64,000 bases of DNA from Siphonodentalium dalli (GCA_032622095.1 CP136063.1:145035950-145099949); one strand, 5' to 3'; numbered from the stretch's first letter, positions 29,501 to 35,328 are shown. The notes: generated by a model not told the origin, from the letters alone. Translations and numbers: made by a program.

Positions 29501-32500
29501 AAGCACGACTGTCCTTGACTTTGATAGCAATTCAGGTTCTTCTTTTATTTTATACAATTCATCACAGCATATTGATAATTTATTTCAGATACCAAAAGTG
29601 AAGATGATGATGAAGATGAAGAGGAGGATGATGATGAGGTAATGTATTAGTCAATCATCCCTCAGCCCCAAATAAATTGTGTACTGCTACCATAGCCAAT
29701 CATGATCTGTGCTTGTAATTGTCTTCGGCTTTTAAATTAGACTGGTTTTTGCCTGGCAATGAGCTGCAGGGAATGGGAGTTCTAGAGATGTATATCTGAA
29801 AATGATCATTGAGTTTTAGAAGAGGATGGCATAACAGACATTGTAGCCTGTGTTAAATGTGAAATTTCTGGTTTGAAGGTTCAATTATTTAAAAAAAAAC
29901 TGGGAATATTCACTCAAAAAAGTGACAAATTTGGAAATGTAACATGATTTTCGCATTCAGTGAAGGCCAACTGTGTTTGGATACAGGAAAATAGCCCGAT
30001 TTCTCTCCCCTGAATTATGTCATCTCTGCTTGCAAGACATTTTTTTCCAAAACTCGACTTATAGTTTGATGAGGGACGGTGGGCGGGCGGCAGACGGACG
30101 GGCGGGCGGCGTGTTTTGCTTATAACTCAACCGTTTATTGACGGATTAAATTTTTTTCGGTGTGTGAGTACATATCCATGCACGTAAGCTGCAGACAAAA
30201 AATCGGGTTCGTCCGCACATTTATTACAGAGTTATGGCCCTTTGCCATTTTTCACTTATTTTAGCCTCGTTAGCGCAACTTCAACAAACGTTATCTGATT
30301 CGATTGAAATTTGGGATATAGGTGTCTCCCAAGAATATCTCGGACGAGTTCGAAAACCGCCTGGTCCGATAAAATTTGATAGAGTTATGGCCTTAATTAG
30401 TCATTTTTTCACAAATTTTCAGCTCGTTAGCGCGATAATTTAACAAACATCATCCTATTTGATTGAAATTTTGATATATAGGTGTCTCCCAAGAATACCT
30501 CGGACGAGTTAGAAAACCGGCCCGGTCCGATAAAATTTGATAGAGTTATGGTCCTTAAAGGCACGTGAGACCTTAGTTGTCGAAAATATTCATATTTGTT
30601 CCAATCACCGTAAACAGAAAAACATTAAAACGCATACAGTTTCGTTCATATATACCATGACCATCGCGTAAACAGCATGTTATCATAAAGATTTACTATA
30701 TTTTACCTAAGCAAGAGCCTGATTGTGTTACAGAAGACAACACAATGCTGCTGGCTAATCACACACAAATGGCATAAACGCTCTTTATTCGTTCCATATC
30801 AGGAATTCACCCACAAAGAACGCTCTTTATGTTTACTATCATAATATAAACAAACACCAGAAAAGTAACTTTTTATGCCTTTGTTTACATAACAATGGTA
30901 AAAACTATGACAATAACATACTGTTTATGCGATATTTCTTATTTGTATACGGACAAAGTCTGTCTACATCTTGTTGTTCTTTCTGTTTGTGGCGGTTTTT
31001 GACGGGTGGAAATATTTTCACAGGATACCCACCGCCAAGGCCAACCGTACCTTTAAGTAGTCATTTTGTACGAATTTTGAGCTCGTTAGCGCGATAACTA
31101 GGGTTGAAACGATTAATCGACTAGTCATAGACGACGCTGAAATGTCAGAACGTCGACTCTGAATATAGTGTATTAGTTTCATGTATAACGTTTTCAAGAT
31201 CGATTCCGGCATAAACGGTGTTAACTGCGCGTAAGTTATGGTAAGTATAACGTTTGGTGGCACCCGGAATTGACAGTGTTACTAGTATAGACACACACGG
31301 ACCGGTGACCCGACTATTAATTGGACGAATGAAATTGACAACACAATGTCTCGCTCGTCGTTTGAGGTCAAAGACATGATGACAATGATTGACGCGGCTT
31401 TGTAGTTTGTCCGAGACCGTTTTGATACAGACACTGTGTATATTTCCATTGATCTCACACAGTCGGATCATGATGCGACGCTGGGTGAAGGTCGCTTAAG
31501 GTGACGTCATTGGTGCTACCGTATATAAATGATACTGACATTAAGAACTGACTATCGTATTCTACAACGTAGCCTATACTATAGGGCGTATTTAGTCGGA
31601 ACATTAACATTTTATAGTGACACCGCTCGGCACCGGTTTATTGGTGATCACGTGACTAAACGAAATAATCTCGAACGCTGATATTAAATTTAAAACCTGT
31701 ATAAATGATCGTGTATCTAATCATTATCCACCACATGTCTAATTATATAATTACATTCAGTGTGTTGGATAAATATCAAAATGTTTACAGTATTATTTCC
31801 CAAATAAATTGGTGTGTATGCAGGGAAATGCGCAACGCAATAGACCGTCATTGCATCAGTCATCAGTGTACACAATTTACGATGAATTTTCTGTACAATG
31901 TTATGTTTGAAAGTTTTGATATCGGGTACCGACTAGTCAACGCGACTTTTGGGCCTCGACTAGTCGACTCTGAAATTCACTAATCATTTCAACACTAGCG
32001 ATAACTTCAACAAACGTCATGCGATTCAACTCAAATTTGGTATATAAGTGTCTTCCAATAATATCCTGGACGAGTTCGAAAACCAGCCTGGCCCAATAAA
32101 ATTTGATAGAGTTATGGCCCTTAATTAGTCATTTTTCGTGAATTTTTAGCTCGTTAGCGCGATAACTTCAACAAACGTCATCCGATTAAACTAAAATTTG
32201 GTATATAGGTGTCTTCCAATAATATCCTGGACGAGTTCGAAAACCAGCCTGGCCCAATAAAATTTGATAGAGTTATGGCCCTTAATTAATCATTTTTCGT
32301 GAATTTTTAGCTCGTTAGCGCGATAACTTCAACAAACGTCCTCCAATTTGATTAAAAAATTTTGGTACATGACTTTCTTGGCACAATATCTCAAACGAGT
32401 TCGAAAAGCGGGTTTGTCCGATCTTTTTTCTCTGAGTTATCCCCCTCAGTTTGCAAAATTTTCTTGATTTTGAGGCCGTTAGCGCGATAACTTGAACAAT

Positions 32501-35328
32501 ATTAACCGATTATATAAATTTTTGGTGTGTGACTTGCTTCGCACAATATCTCGAAAGAGTGCGAAAACCGGGTTTCTCCCGAACTTTTTCCCCTGAGTTA
32601 TGCCCCTTAGTTTGTGAATTCTTCGCGATTTTGAGGCCGTTAGCGCGATAACTTTACAAATATTAACCGATTTTACCTATTAATTAGTCTACCGATACTG
32701 ATGCACACCAATTGGCGGTAGCCACCAGCGGTAAGCCACCGCCGGTAAGCCACCGAAAACGAGACACAGCATCTCTGATGCCACCTCTTGTTTTTTAAAT
32801 TGCTATGTAAACCATTTTTCCCCATTTCAAATATTTCCATGCTCTAACATAACATTTCTATTTCATTATTTTTTTTAATTTCATTATTTATACACCCTTT
32901 TGAAAAAAAGGTTGTAATATGTAATCAGTCCGTCCGTCCGTCTGACGTCTGTTAAAATTTTTGGTTTCCGATTGATAACTCCAACTGATTATTTAATCTG
33001 AACCAAAGTTGGTATGTGTTGTTCCCAGCTGAAGATACAGGTCGAGTTCGAATATGGGATCTGTCCAATTATTTTCACATGAGTTACGGCCATTTTTCAA
33101 CTTGGAATTTGACAGCATTTTGGCATTGATTTTGGGGGTATATAAGATCTTCTTTGTAAGCTCAAATTATTATTTTATTTTGTGGTAGTCCAATTAGAAA
33201 TGGCTACTGGGCATATTTTGCCATGCTTTCGAGATGTTCTTGTTTTAAATTGAATTCCTTGCTCAATTTAACAAATTTTCAAATAAAAAAAACATTTTTT
33301 TTTTTTTTTTTTTAAAGATTTTGCTCCTTCCTCAATTTAAAATTAACACCAAATTTGGTCTTCTTACCCTTTTCCATTGATGGGTCAAACACCCCTGTTA
33401 TGAAACACTTACACTGTTTTCATTATTTCACATTACTTACCTCTAGCACTGACAACAATAAGCATACCAGAGTCATGTGTGTGTGGTAATCATCTGTTCT
33501 TATCTGACATGTTTGATAAACCAATAATTGGGGAGTATGGGGGGTCATTAAAGTTCATCGACCATGACCAAGCCGTGTTCAAAACTGAATTGGGCGGGGA
33601 AGGGCGAGAAATCCTCCAATATTTTCACACGGGTCATCCTATAATCCCATTAGATGGAATCCCATGTGTTCTAAGCAGCCTCGCTTGTCAACAAATTATA
33701 ATCATTCTTTAGAAGTGTGATGGTATCTGTAACCATATAATCTATTATATGGAGTTGTTGGATTACTTTAACCCCTTCTCAAGACAAATTATGTGAGCTT
33801 TTGAGTAAAGTTGGGTACTGATATATGGAATGGTGATTGGTCAGTGGTGTGCAATAATAAAACTAAAATACAGTCGCTCGCTCGCATGTACTGCTGAAAC
33901 AGATACGGTTGATGACTGGTTATCGTCGGCAACCAACCCGGTTGAATCGTGGTCAACTAGTTAACCGCAATTCTGTAAACAGACATGGTACCCGCAGAAC
34001 AAATCTGATGTATTCAGGTCCTTAATCACTGGTGTTAGTTTTAAATAGCAAGTGTGTCACAAACTTTATAACTCAAATACGGAATAGACTATTGCAGCAT
34101 GATCAAATTCAGAATCATTTGCGAAAAGTCTTCCAGGAATGGAAAGTTTACAAAGTCCAAGCACTCTATTGACATGCCATCGTCTTTGATCTTCTGACAT
34201 CCGAGGGAAACGCATGCATTGAGTCATGGGAAAAGATAAAGATAATCTCTATCAATGCATTCATCAGCTTCTTCTCATGCACGGCAATGAAAAAACGTCC
34301 CCTGGCATTTGACAACTGTCCAGCAGGCCGTACCATGGTTATCCGAGGAGAGAATCTGATGTGTTTACACAGACTGATAATAAAAGGTTGCTACGATGCA
34401 AATGTACTATATGACGTTTATATATACCAGCAATGCTGATGTTCTTCACATTATTTCTCGATACTGCTATAAACAAATTTAACGTCTGGTTTAAACATCA
34501 GATTTTAGTATATGACTGCTATATACAAATTTAACGTCTGGTTTAAACATCAGATTTTAGTATATGGAACTTCAACCCATGTCAACATTGCCACTTGGTC
34601 AGCTTTCCCACCAAAACTGTTCATAGTGAAGTCGGGAAAATTTCTTAGTACAGCGGGTTGTCGTTTGCTTGACTAGTTTGTCGCAAGATTTTCCATGCAT
34701 ATAGAAAGATTGATCTTTAATTCCAATTCTTGACATCCAGTGTGTTGTCAACAACATGGTTAATGTAGAGTAACGAAGAAACATACCCCATTTCAATTTG
34801 TCAGGTGATACAGGTAGCAACTACAAACATGTCAGGTATGACAATCCTGTAGATATATCAGAAATGGAGGCACGGACTCATTATGCACTTGATTCAGTGA
34901 CCTTGAACAAGTTCTCATTTCTAATCAGAACGGAACATTGAGATCAATTCCCTCAATTTGGATCAAGCTTTAAAATTAGTTCCGATTTTCTGAACATGGG
35001 TTCGAATCTACCATTGTATTGGAACAGCCAAATGCACTTCCTCTGAAACTGCACATGTGACCATAGTCACCATACGATTACTGATACTGAAGTGATTGCT
35101 GATACTGAAGTGCCGTGAACTATGAGTGTAATATGGGTGGTTGAAATAATGGATAGCCAGTTACACCTCACTGTTATCTGGTTACAAAAAATGGTCAACC
35201 GTTTCAGCACTACTTGCATGGTGTTCAAATGTTTATGGTCACTGAAATGGGGAAATTGACTTTGCATGGCCTAATAATAACCTAATATCTATTTCCAGGA
35301 TGATGGAGCTGAACATGACGAACTATGA
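3217..35328 (+). CDS. CALR: calreticulin gene, coding exons 2 to 10 (5' end missing)
   Basis: Calreticulin is the soluble lectin-like chaperone and calcium store of the ER lumen, working with PDI-type partners on monoglucosylated glycoproteins. Nine exons joined by GT-AG introns encode about 378 residues in one consistent phase. They cover the N domain ([12 protein letters not shown] and [10 protein letters not shown], the two cysteines of the family disulfide, then DIRCK), the P domain (three PEDWD-type repeats, then GEWxP/NPEY-type repeats), the C domain (GTIFDN), an acidic tail and C-terminal HDEL. With a normal first exon (signal peptide plus about 12 residues) the protein would be near 410 aa, usual for the family. 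The acidic tail is shorter than in mammals. Exon 2 starts in phase 1, so the missing exon must end with a lone G. I could not find it in 1-3216, so it lies upstream or went unrecognised. Introns carry a Helentron, HINE-like elements, piggyBac-like and hAT-like insertions, none of which breaks an exon. Confidence 0.97.
3375..3948 (+). mobile_element. family A HINE-like element, 3' hairpin truncated
   Basis: The 5' palindrome at 3375-3406 has arms TAGCTCAACTTT and AAAGTTTGAGCTA. The body has three ~170-bp repeats with ATCATCACCAAACTTCATATGG, GCCATCTTGGA and TTTGGCACACCCTGCAG boxes, and the end is TGACACTTTCATTT. In the better-preserved copy at 38149 the 5' arm recurs inverted (GTTGAGCTAAAG) before the hairpin. 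No protein is encoded. Lies in calreticulin intron 2. Confidence 0.7.
4200..4490 (+). repeat. degenerate copy of the 30559-31052 piggyBac-like MITE
   Basis: TTTGTTTACTAACA, CGATATTTACGATTG, ATGGACACAAAATATGTCTG and ATACCCACCACGAAGGCCAT parallel, in order, boxes at 30881-31045. Ends are decayed and no TTAA pair is evident. Confidence 0.55.
4718..4924 (+). CDS. CALR: calreticulin exon 3
   Basis: Acceptor ATATAG, donor GTAAGT, phase 1 at both ends, 207 bases. Encodes [13 protein letters not shown], then [19 protein letters not shown] and [10 protein letters not shown]. The glycan-binding face (CGGGY, with K and Y nearby) and the first disulfide cysteine are here. This is the most conserved part of the gene in the window. 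Confidence 0.97.
5449..5730 (+). mobile_element. family A element, 3'-truncated
   Basis: 5' palindrome with arms TAGCTCAACTTGA and TCAAGTTTGAGCTA, then ATGGCCATCC and ATCATCACCAAACTTCGTGG boxes. It breaks off after CACACCCTGCAGCCCACAT. In calreticulin intron 3. Confidence 0.65.
5814..5908 (+). CDS. CALR: calreticulin exon 4
   Basis: Acceptor TTTTAG, donor GTGAGT, ends in phase 0. Encodes [20 protein letters not shown] to DIRCK. It holds the second disulfide cysteine and the third, free cysteine of the family. Confidence 0.96.
6217..6297 (+). repeat. 39-bp tandem duplication
   Basis: TATTTTGTTATAATGCTTTA and AGTTAGTATACATAT occur twice in succession, with a partial third copy. Confidence 0.9.
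6322..7256 (+). mobile_element. family C HINE-like element, complete
   Basis: Starts ATACGCCCTTTTG inside an imperfect palindrome, followed by a GTCCGTCC run. The body has about six satellite-like monomers of ~150 bp with GATAACTTTAG, AAATTTGGTATGTGGG, TCAAGTTCGAATTTGGGTTC and GAGTTATGCCCCTT boxes. Near the 3' end AGGGCGTAT is the inverse of the 5' terminus, followed by a hairpin (GGGCGT/ACGCCC, 7223-7241) and CTCTTGTT. Same plan as the Helentron termini. Non-coding; in calreticulin intron 4. Confidence 0.8.
7361..7495 (+). CDS. CALR: calreticulin exon 5
   Basis: Acceptor TTTGTAG, donor GTACTA, exactly 45 codons. Encodes [20 protein letters not shown], then the [12 protein letters not shown] end of the N domain before the P-domain arm. 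The donor opens the 13.6-kb intron 5 that holds the Helentron. Confidence 0.96.
7496..7942. other. start of calreticulin intron 5, nothing recognised
   Basis: About 450 bp of ordinary AT-rich intron between the exon 5 donor and the TIR at 7943. Confidence 0.5.
8428..8459 (+). other. Helentron 5' terminus, palindromic
   Basis: Near-perfect palindrome whose arms are ATGTTTACCCATACCAT and its inverse. It directly follows a T run, as do the 5' ends of families A and C. It was chosen as the 5' end because its first 15 bases recur inverted beside the 3' hairpin at 20274. Confidence 0.75.
8489..8566 (+). repeat. (GTCC)n-(GTCT)n microsatellite near the Helentron 5' end
   Basis: About five GTCC units pass into about fourteen GTCT units. 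A shorter GTCC run sits at the same place, just inside the palindrome, in family C elements (6360, 32930). Confidence 0.95.
8580..8715 (+). repeat. single satellite-like monomer inside the Helentron
   Basis: Contains the order of boxes seen in the family B and C monomers: GTGCGATAA, CCAAATTTTGTATATGA, a GAGTTC box, a GGGTT/ATCCGA box, then GAGTTATGGCCCTTTTTC. Only one copy is present here, against tandem copies in the short elements. Confidence 0.7.
9610..9872 (+). repeat. minisatellite in the Helentron 5' region
   Basis: Four or so imperfect copies of TTGCTTGGATATTCTTGAT followed by TCTACATGTTAATACCTGTG and a CAGATTCTTGTC box. Unit lengths vary from about 50 to 75 bp. Confidence 0.85.
10950..11503 (+). 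repeat. family A element, 5'-truncated, just upstream of the Helentron frame
   Basis: Has the family A body boxes (ATCACTAAACTTTATATGGATC, GCCATCTTGGATTTTA, TTTGGCATACCCTACAG) and the 3' hairpin GTGTCATTGACAC at about 11483-11495. It ends 15 bp before ATG 11518, so it could supply the 5'UTR or promoter of the transposase gene, or simply be a nested insertion. Confidence 0.65.
11518..19287 (+). CDS. Helentron Rep-helicase-endonuclease protein, 2589 aa
   Basis: Single open frame. The order is: 13-aa repeats around [13 protein letters not shown] (residues about 54-124); basic 21-aa repeats (about 236-466) and a second 21-aa array (about 521-593); Cys pairs (CTSC near 668, CLTC near 714); two C2H2-like fingers (near 958 and 1000); the HUH Rep nuclease with HIH at 1390-1392 and the YxxxY pair Y1568/Y1572; a PIF1-like SF1 helicase with Walker A GGAGVGKS (1915-1922), DEIS (2005-2008), GDMFQL, HRSQGDT and ALSRVK; and a C-terminal EEP endonuclease with N2378, E2405, GDFN (D2510, N2512) and SDH (D2573, H2574). 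All catalytic residues I can check are present. HUH plus PIF1 defines Helitron-class transposases; the C-terminal nuclease points to Helentrons. ATG 11518 is the first start; ATG 11548 (MMPRRKKK) may be the real one. Possibly still active. Confidence 0.93.
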   Translation: MYGLSRIKISMMPRRKKKTAQMKALEEKIRRKSQKGPISASPKDMSLSLLVPSMVKMEHSSGPSMVKMEHDTNSRPAMVKMAHDTNSRPAMVKMAHDTNSRPAMVKMAHDPKSRPAMVKMAHDTNSQPTIVQLTSNLPLPGTVQIMKKPTSEAAMVQHQRNSTSLTTHPANDNFQLLSISSHPQCFWFENDSDSQSERLSNELIRQLEWQRKKSRSRSTTRNEKKRDYIRTRRTDSKFRKAEQISDSKSRKQKRIDPEVRKAEQISDNKSRKQKRSDSEVRKAEQISDNKSRKQKRTDSEVRKAEQISDNKSRKQKRTDSEVRKAEQISDNKSRKQKRTDPEVRKVEQISDNKLRNQKRSDPKFRKAEQISDNKSRKQKRTDPEVRKAEQISDNKSRKQKRTDSEVRKAGQISDNKSRKQKRTDPEVRKAEQISDNKSRKQKRTDPEVRKAEQISDNKLRNQKRSDPKFRKSERIADSIARTIKRSDPEYRKCEQISEVFSKKRERASPKFRNAERKSESLTKKRKRTNTEFSESERMLGRESKQRKRTNTEFSESERMLGRESKKRKRTNTEFSESERMLGRESKKRKRTDPEYCRVDSQSTADYMRKKRSNVHFREMERIKQNAKRHQLNKENIPSVPKPSTQAPISRSVDTLVKQFHKLVSQGCTYVCTSCDQLWYRHSVVKASNLQKKCNDAIELCLTGYKSEDNEEWVCLTCQRYLLKNRVPPCSVANSMVFPEKPKELDLRPLEWRLVSPRLMFLKLYQTPRGKQFKIEGNVVNIPTDIVTTMTQLPRLENNMETMKINLKRRLCYKNSTMSQNVRPGMVHKAAEWLTENGALYREKGITHNRNIALLLNDEEPLLQECDSSLDNVPKETESEMVDFDGQSANEFYLILDKVYKYHAADDLDNFMDGQNLKRNCVVKEGFLCLKNKVSPRTVNSEFYEMEASSSDLHEKAFLCVVPGCVYSSFNYFDITDHMKTNHKESKHQEMTQSQDSSIPTCYLCFVCFHETFSDTEIGDHMRIVHDLPTLSGVEIQTKQLKQDTTINVHTVLLPERVVLFDVEKFNSKLDVTCRYSITTPSQLFLKKQTRIDNIDKTSTEDDCSDVNNVLITEEACDSDNEEPKSGVLDTLLTGPDFLDDDERNKATSFAPGEGSKPISVFKDEHCEELAFPEIFFGSSREKNKNRHVPVHYSETCKSELRRRDRRAARCIDNIFFKAKKLQMKAIISKTMLAVRKHKTRGKKLTAGYLKKPDAIKKLLHLDEGYAFLRSLRGSPPYFEKAKKDLFAMLRQLGPATLFCSFSSAETKWLHLLRILGKLVDKKEYTDQELEDMSWDEKCRLISSDPVTCARHFDYHVQCLINKFILTPLNPIGEISDWFYRVEFQARGSPHIHMMLWVKDAPVYGENTEREIVEFVDRYISCEKPQDIALANLVSRQVHRHSRTCHKKKTGKCRFNFPQPPLRKTVILKPLNSDDESKKHKAEWTRIRNILNNMKLGEDISHEEFLEKIGTTEELYTMAIRSSITSSTLFLKRTPNEIRINNYNKLCLSAFRANMDCQFILDMYSCATYVVSYISKGERGISDLLYKACKEVREGNNTIREQVRKIGNKFLNNVEISAQEAVYIVLGLPMRKASREVVFINTAPPDERTKLLKPLKEINEMSDDSEEVESNNMLTRYAKRPKKLEKVTLADWVAIYDKRNFWKKRNTAETDTDGFPVNDDPEENSDDEMPQNEKPTDSVHRKVIRSVWFNKDMYPEKHYRELLMLFTNWRCEDTDLLHRCNTYEDRYLQLKGDIDEQMKLYAPCQDALDDAMVDLQNRENMNDIIVAPTAQHQDDIDEDEGMIAVTEDPKITYDLAEDLGVGIKVQVEDDDIESVLTETEFRSLMRRMNREQLSFFYHVLYTVKTSDEPFYYFLSGGAGVGKSFVVTLLCHAIRNYMTSEEGGDFNLKKVLLVAPTGKAAHNINGRTLHSTFAIPVSQSLKYKPLDSDRLNTLRSKYGSIKLIFSDEISMVGNRMLNFINMRLREIKGNSKDFGGVSIIAVGDMFQLKPVFDQWVFRPLDLDYGPLATNLWFEHFSLFELTEIMRQRENKTFAELLNRLREGNQTQEDIHALKRRTINDRHPDYPHDAVHLFTTNKNVNAFNEEKYRLSKEIKYEVQAVDSVVGVTGTNLEKNIIDKISDDPRKTMQLSKVLKLAIDARAEICINTDVEDGLSNGSSGIVKHVQLTDKKGIVWIAFDSKDIGKKTRRKYQHLFDNTVESTWTPIFPDSRQFRVGRSAQHQVIRKQFPLRLAASKTVHRSQGDTVNSIVDLSGRKMEHIHYVALSRVKSLQGLHILNLNHTKIAVSDEVKIEMKRLRTTNNISISRVVQTQNSCRIVYLNARSLHKYLEDVKADPRFTSADICVFSETRFEKNDPELAVNIPPYSLHRMDSKMKRNHGSAIYSRLAYEDGYPRNVLHSDIAEVLGIKIKKLKNTIILFVYKAPSCSDQELFSTLSKYLTENCQNHNIIIMGDFNYQLTGIESAANNVSKKMSKEHSLKQLISTYTTDYRTTIDHIYTNIQNDIFDFGTYETYFSDHKAVWISVTTDRITTS
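11690..11890 (+). repeat. 39-bp coding repeats in the Helentron frame
   Basis: About five copies of a 39-bp unit read as [13 protein letters not shown]. Copies are nearly identical at DNA level, so the array expanded recently. One unit has PKS in place of TNS. Confidence 0.93.
12226..12915 (+). repeat. 63-bp coding repeats in the Helentron frame
   Basis: About eleven copies of a 63-bp unit giving [20 protein letters not shown]-type 21-residue basic repeats. Several neighbours are almost identical in DNA, and variant units ([11 protein letters not shown]) recur twice at a spacing that suggests duplication of several units at once. Confidence 0.95.
13081..13295 (+). repeat. second 63-bp coding array in the Helentron frame
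   Basis: Three near-identical copies of a different 63-bp unit ([20 protein letters not shown]). The period is the same as in the upstream array, which suggests an old shared 21-residue ancestor with separate later amplification. Confidence 0.93.
19288..20273. other. Helentron 3' non-coding region
   Basis: AT-rich, with no open frame of note between the transposase stop and the 3' hairpin. It contains the inverted subterminal copy of the 5' end at about 20257-20272. Confidence 0.6.
20274..20297 (+). other. Helentron 3' terminus: hairpin and CTCTCGTT
   Basis: Perfect 7-bp stem GCCGATC/GATCGGC with a GT loop, then CTCTCGTT. Compare GCATCTCTGATGC plus CTCTTGTT at 32769-32792, and the hairpin plus CTCTTGTT at 7223-7256. 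This hairpin is the expected rolling-circle termination signal. Confidence 0.78.
20493..21074. other. end of calreticulin intron 5, nothing recognised
   Basis: AT-rich sequence up to the exon 6 acceptor. No frame, hairpin terminus or repeat was noted. Confidence 0.5.
21075..21263 (+). CDS. CALR: calreticulin exon 6 (P-domain type 1 repeats)
   Basis: Acceptor TTTTAAG, donor GTAATT, 63 codons. Holds three DP(E/D)xxKPE(D/E)W repeats and then [14 protein letters not shown], the start of the type 2 repeats. These form the extended proline-rich arm that recruits the PDI-family partner. The reading frame is intact on the far side of the Helentron-bearing intron. Confidence 0.97.
21386..21466 (+). 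repeat. ~38-bp exact tandem duplication
   Basis: CTTAAGGGTCGATTTGATTC and GAATTGACCATGAAGA occur twice in succession without visible change, so the duplication is recent. Confidence 0.93.
21644..22135 (+). mobile_element. family E HINE-like element
   Basis: The 5' palindrome (21644-21677) has arms CCCAAAATATTTTGGG flanked by CCCGC/CGGGG. The body has two ~165-bp monomers (AAAAGTTGTCCGGGG, GTATGAGTTAACAAG-type, GATTTATGGCCCTG). The 3' end has the hairpin CCACCAAGGTGG and ends CTGCTTGTT. Same layout as families B and C with an unrelated sequence. In calreticulin intron 6. Confidence 0.65.
22450..23033. mobile_element. piggyBac-like MITE, 584 bp
   Basis: Perfect 17-bp terminal inverted repeats AGGGGTACTGTACGCCA, flanked on both sides by TTAA (22446-22449, 23034-23037), the target of piggyBac-type transposases. 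The interior is non-coding and cannot encode a transposase. Confidence 0.9.
23416..23559 (+). CDS. CALR: calreticulin exon 7 (P-domain type 2 repeats)
   Basis: Acceptor TTACAG, donor GTATGG, 48 codons. Encodes [15 protein letters not shown], a second repeat ending HPEIDNPEY, and then a segment ending GAVGFDLWQ, where the chain returns to the globular domain. Confidence 0.97.
23560..24925. other. intron 7, 5' part; no gene seen
   Basis: No recognised repeat. A poly-C run at about 24187-24203 is the only compositional oddity. Confidence 0.5.
24926..25286 (+). mobile_element. family B HINE-like element, complete short copy
   Basis: 5' palindrome AGTCGAGTTTTT-C-AAAAACTCGACT, then GACGAGGGACGG and a GGCGGGCGGG run. 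One to two monomers follow (GATAACTAAATGAAATATTA, GTCCGACTTTTTTTCCCGGAG). The 5' end recurs inverted (AAAAAACTCGACA) before the hairpin GCATCTTAGATGC (25262-25274), and the element ends CACCTTGTT. In calreticulin intron 7. Confidence 0.8.
25287..25530 (+). repeat. family C fragment abutting family B
   Basis: ATGTATTATGTTATTGGTC followed by a TGTCTGTCC run and one monomer (GTATGTGGGTTTACTAG, TTCTGCCCACCAATTTTCAC) match the family C left part. It starts at the very 3' end of the preceding element. Confidence 0.55.
25770..26508 (+). mobile_element. family B HINE-like element with three monomers
   Basis: The left palindrome is half lost (TTTTTCAAAAACTCGACTTA). It carries GACGAGGGACGGTT, then about three ~165-bp monomers with TTAGCGCGATAACTCAAT, TATCTCGGACGAGTTCGAAA and GAGTTATG boxes, then GCATCTTAGATGC (26484-26496) and CCCCTTGTT. 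Non-coding. Confidence 0.78.
26530..27120 (+). mobile_element. family A element, 5' palindrome degenerate
   Basis: TTAGCTTATGCCATGGGTTGG replaces the usual palindrome at its start. The body shows three ~170-bp repeats with GGCCGCCAGCAGCCATC-type boxes, and the end AGTTGACACTTTCAT lacks the left half of the hairpin. Confidence 0.65.
27427..27607 (+). CDS. CALR: calreticulin exon 8 (C domain helix)
   Basis: Acceptor CACAG, donor GTATGT, ends in phase 1. Encodes [20 protein letters not shown] and a long charged helix rich in E and K ([11 protein letters not shown]), the start of the low-affinity calcium-binding C domain. Confidence 0.96.
27731..29045. mobile_element. TIR element in calreticulin intron 8, same family as 7943/20492
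   Basis: The left end has TTAGGCCACAAAAGG and GATTCTCAGGCA, then GGCCGCATTAGACC as at 7985-8015. The right end carries the inverse of GATTCTCAGGCA at about 28990 and AAGGCCATGGGGCC at 29035-29048. The interior is non-coding. Ends are imprecise. Confidence 0.45.
29589..29638 (+). CDS. CALR: calreticulin exon 9 (acidic micro-exon)
   Basis: A 50-base exon between acceptor TTTCAG and donor GTAATG, phase 1 in and phase 0 out. Encodes DTKSE followed by an unbroken D/E run, the high-capacity calcium-binding tail. It is accepted because phase, splice sites and composition all fit between exons 8 and 10. Confidence 0.92.
29639..30042. other. start of intron 9, nothing recognised
   Basis: Ordinary AT-rich intron sequence. 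Confidence 0.5.
30559..31052. mobile_element. piggyBac-like MITE, 494 bp, nested in a family B' element
   Basis: Flanked by TTAA (30555-30558 and 31053-31056). The terminal repeats are imperfect: AGGCACGTGAGACC on the left against AGGTACGGTTGGCC, inverted, on the right. Host monomer sequence (ATGGTCCTTAA/GTAGTCATTTT) is restored when it is removed. Non-coding. Confidence 0.75.
31099..31997. mobile_element. hAT-like non-autonomous element, 899 bp
   Basis: Terminal repeats TAGGGTTGAAACGATTA and, inverted at the right, TAGTGTTGAAATGATTA. A perfect 8-bp duplication GCGATAAC lies at 31091-31098 and 31998-32005. The length of the duplication and the ends fit the hAT superfamily. CGACTAGTC motifs occur inside both ends. 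Only short frames inside; no transposase recognised. Confidence 0.88.
32890..33320 (+). repeat. family C fragment
   Basis: ACACCCTTTTGAAAAAAAGG and GTCCGTCCGTCC match the family C 5' end, then one to two monomers (GATAACTCCAAC, CAGGTCGAGTTCGAATATGG, GAGTTACGGCC). The 3' hairpin is lost, and it runs into a T tract. Confidence 0.6.
33321..35298. other. end of intron 9; no gene seen
   Basis: Contains one clear local event, a ~57-bp tandem duplication at 34459-34567 (ACAAATTTAACGTCTGG and CATCAGATTTTAGTATATG twice). A 77-codon open stretch at 33479 shows no recognisable domain and is taken as chance. Confidence 0.5.
35299..35328 (+). CDS. CALR: calreticulin exon 10 with HDEL and stop
   Basis: Acceptor TTTCCAG, then codons for DDGAEHDEL and TGA. 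The HDEL retrieval signal marks an ER-lumen protein and fixes the end of the gene. Confidence 0.96.
   Translation, partial: DDGAEHDEL

Larger units (their letters stand above)
30043..32792 (+). mobile_element. family B' HINE-like element, interrupted by two later insertions
   Basis: The left end is a reduced palindrome (CCAAAACTCGACTT) followed by GGGCGGGCGGCAGACGGACG. Monomers of ~165 bp (CTCGTTAGCGCGATAACTTC, GATAGAGTTATGGCCCTTAA) run to a GGTAAGCCACCG triplet repeat, hairpin GCATCTCTGATGC (32769-32781) and CTCTTGTT. Monomer order resumes exactly after the inserts at 30559-31052 and 31099-31997, so both arrived later. In calreticulin intron 9. Confidence 0.78.

Noticed and set aside
33479-33712. 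77-codon frame in intron 9
   Set aside because: No recognisable domain, no splice context, and the length is within chance expectation.
34985-35015. GGGTTCGAATCTACC, a T-arm-like string suggesting a tRNA
   Set aside because: No acceptor, D-arm or anticodon stem can be placed around it.
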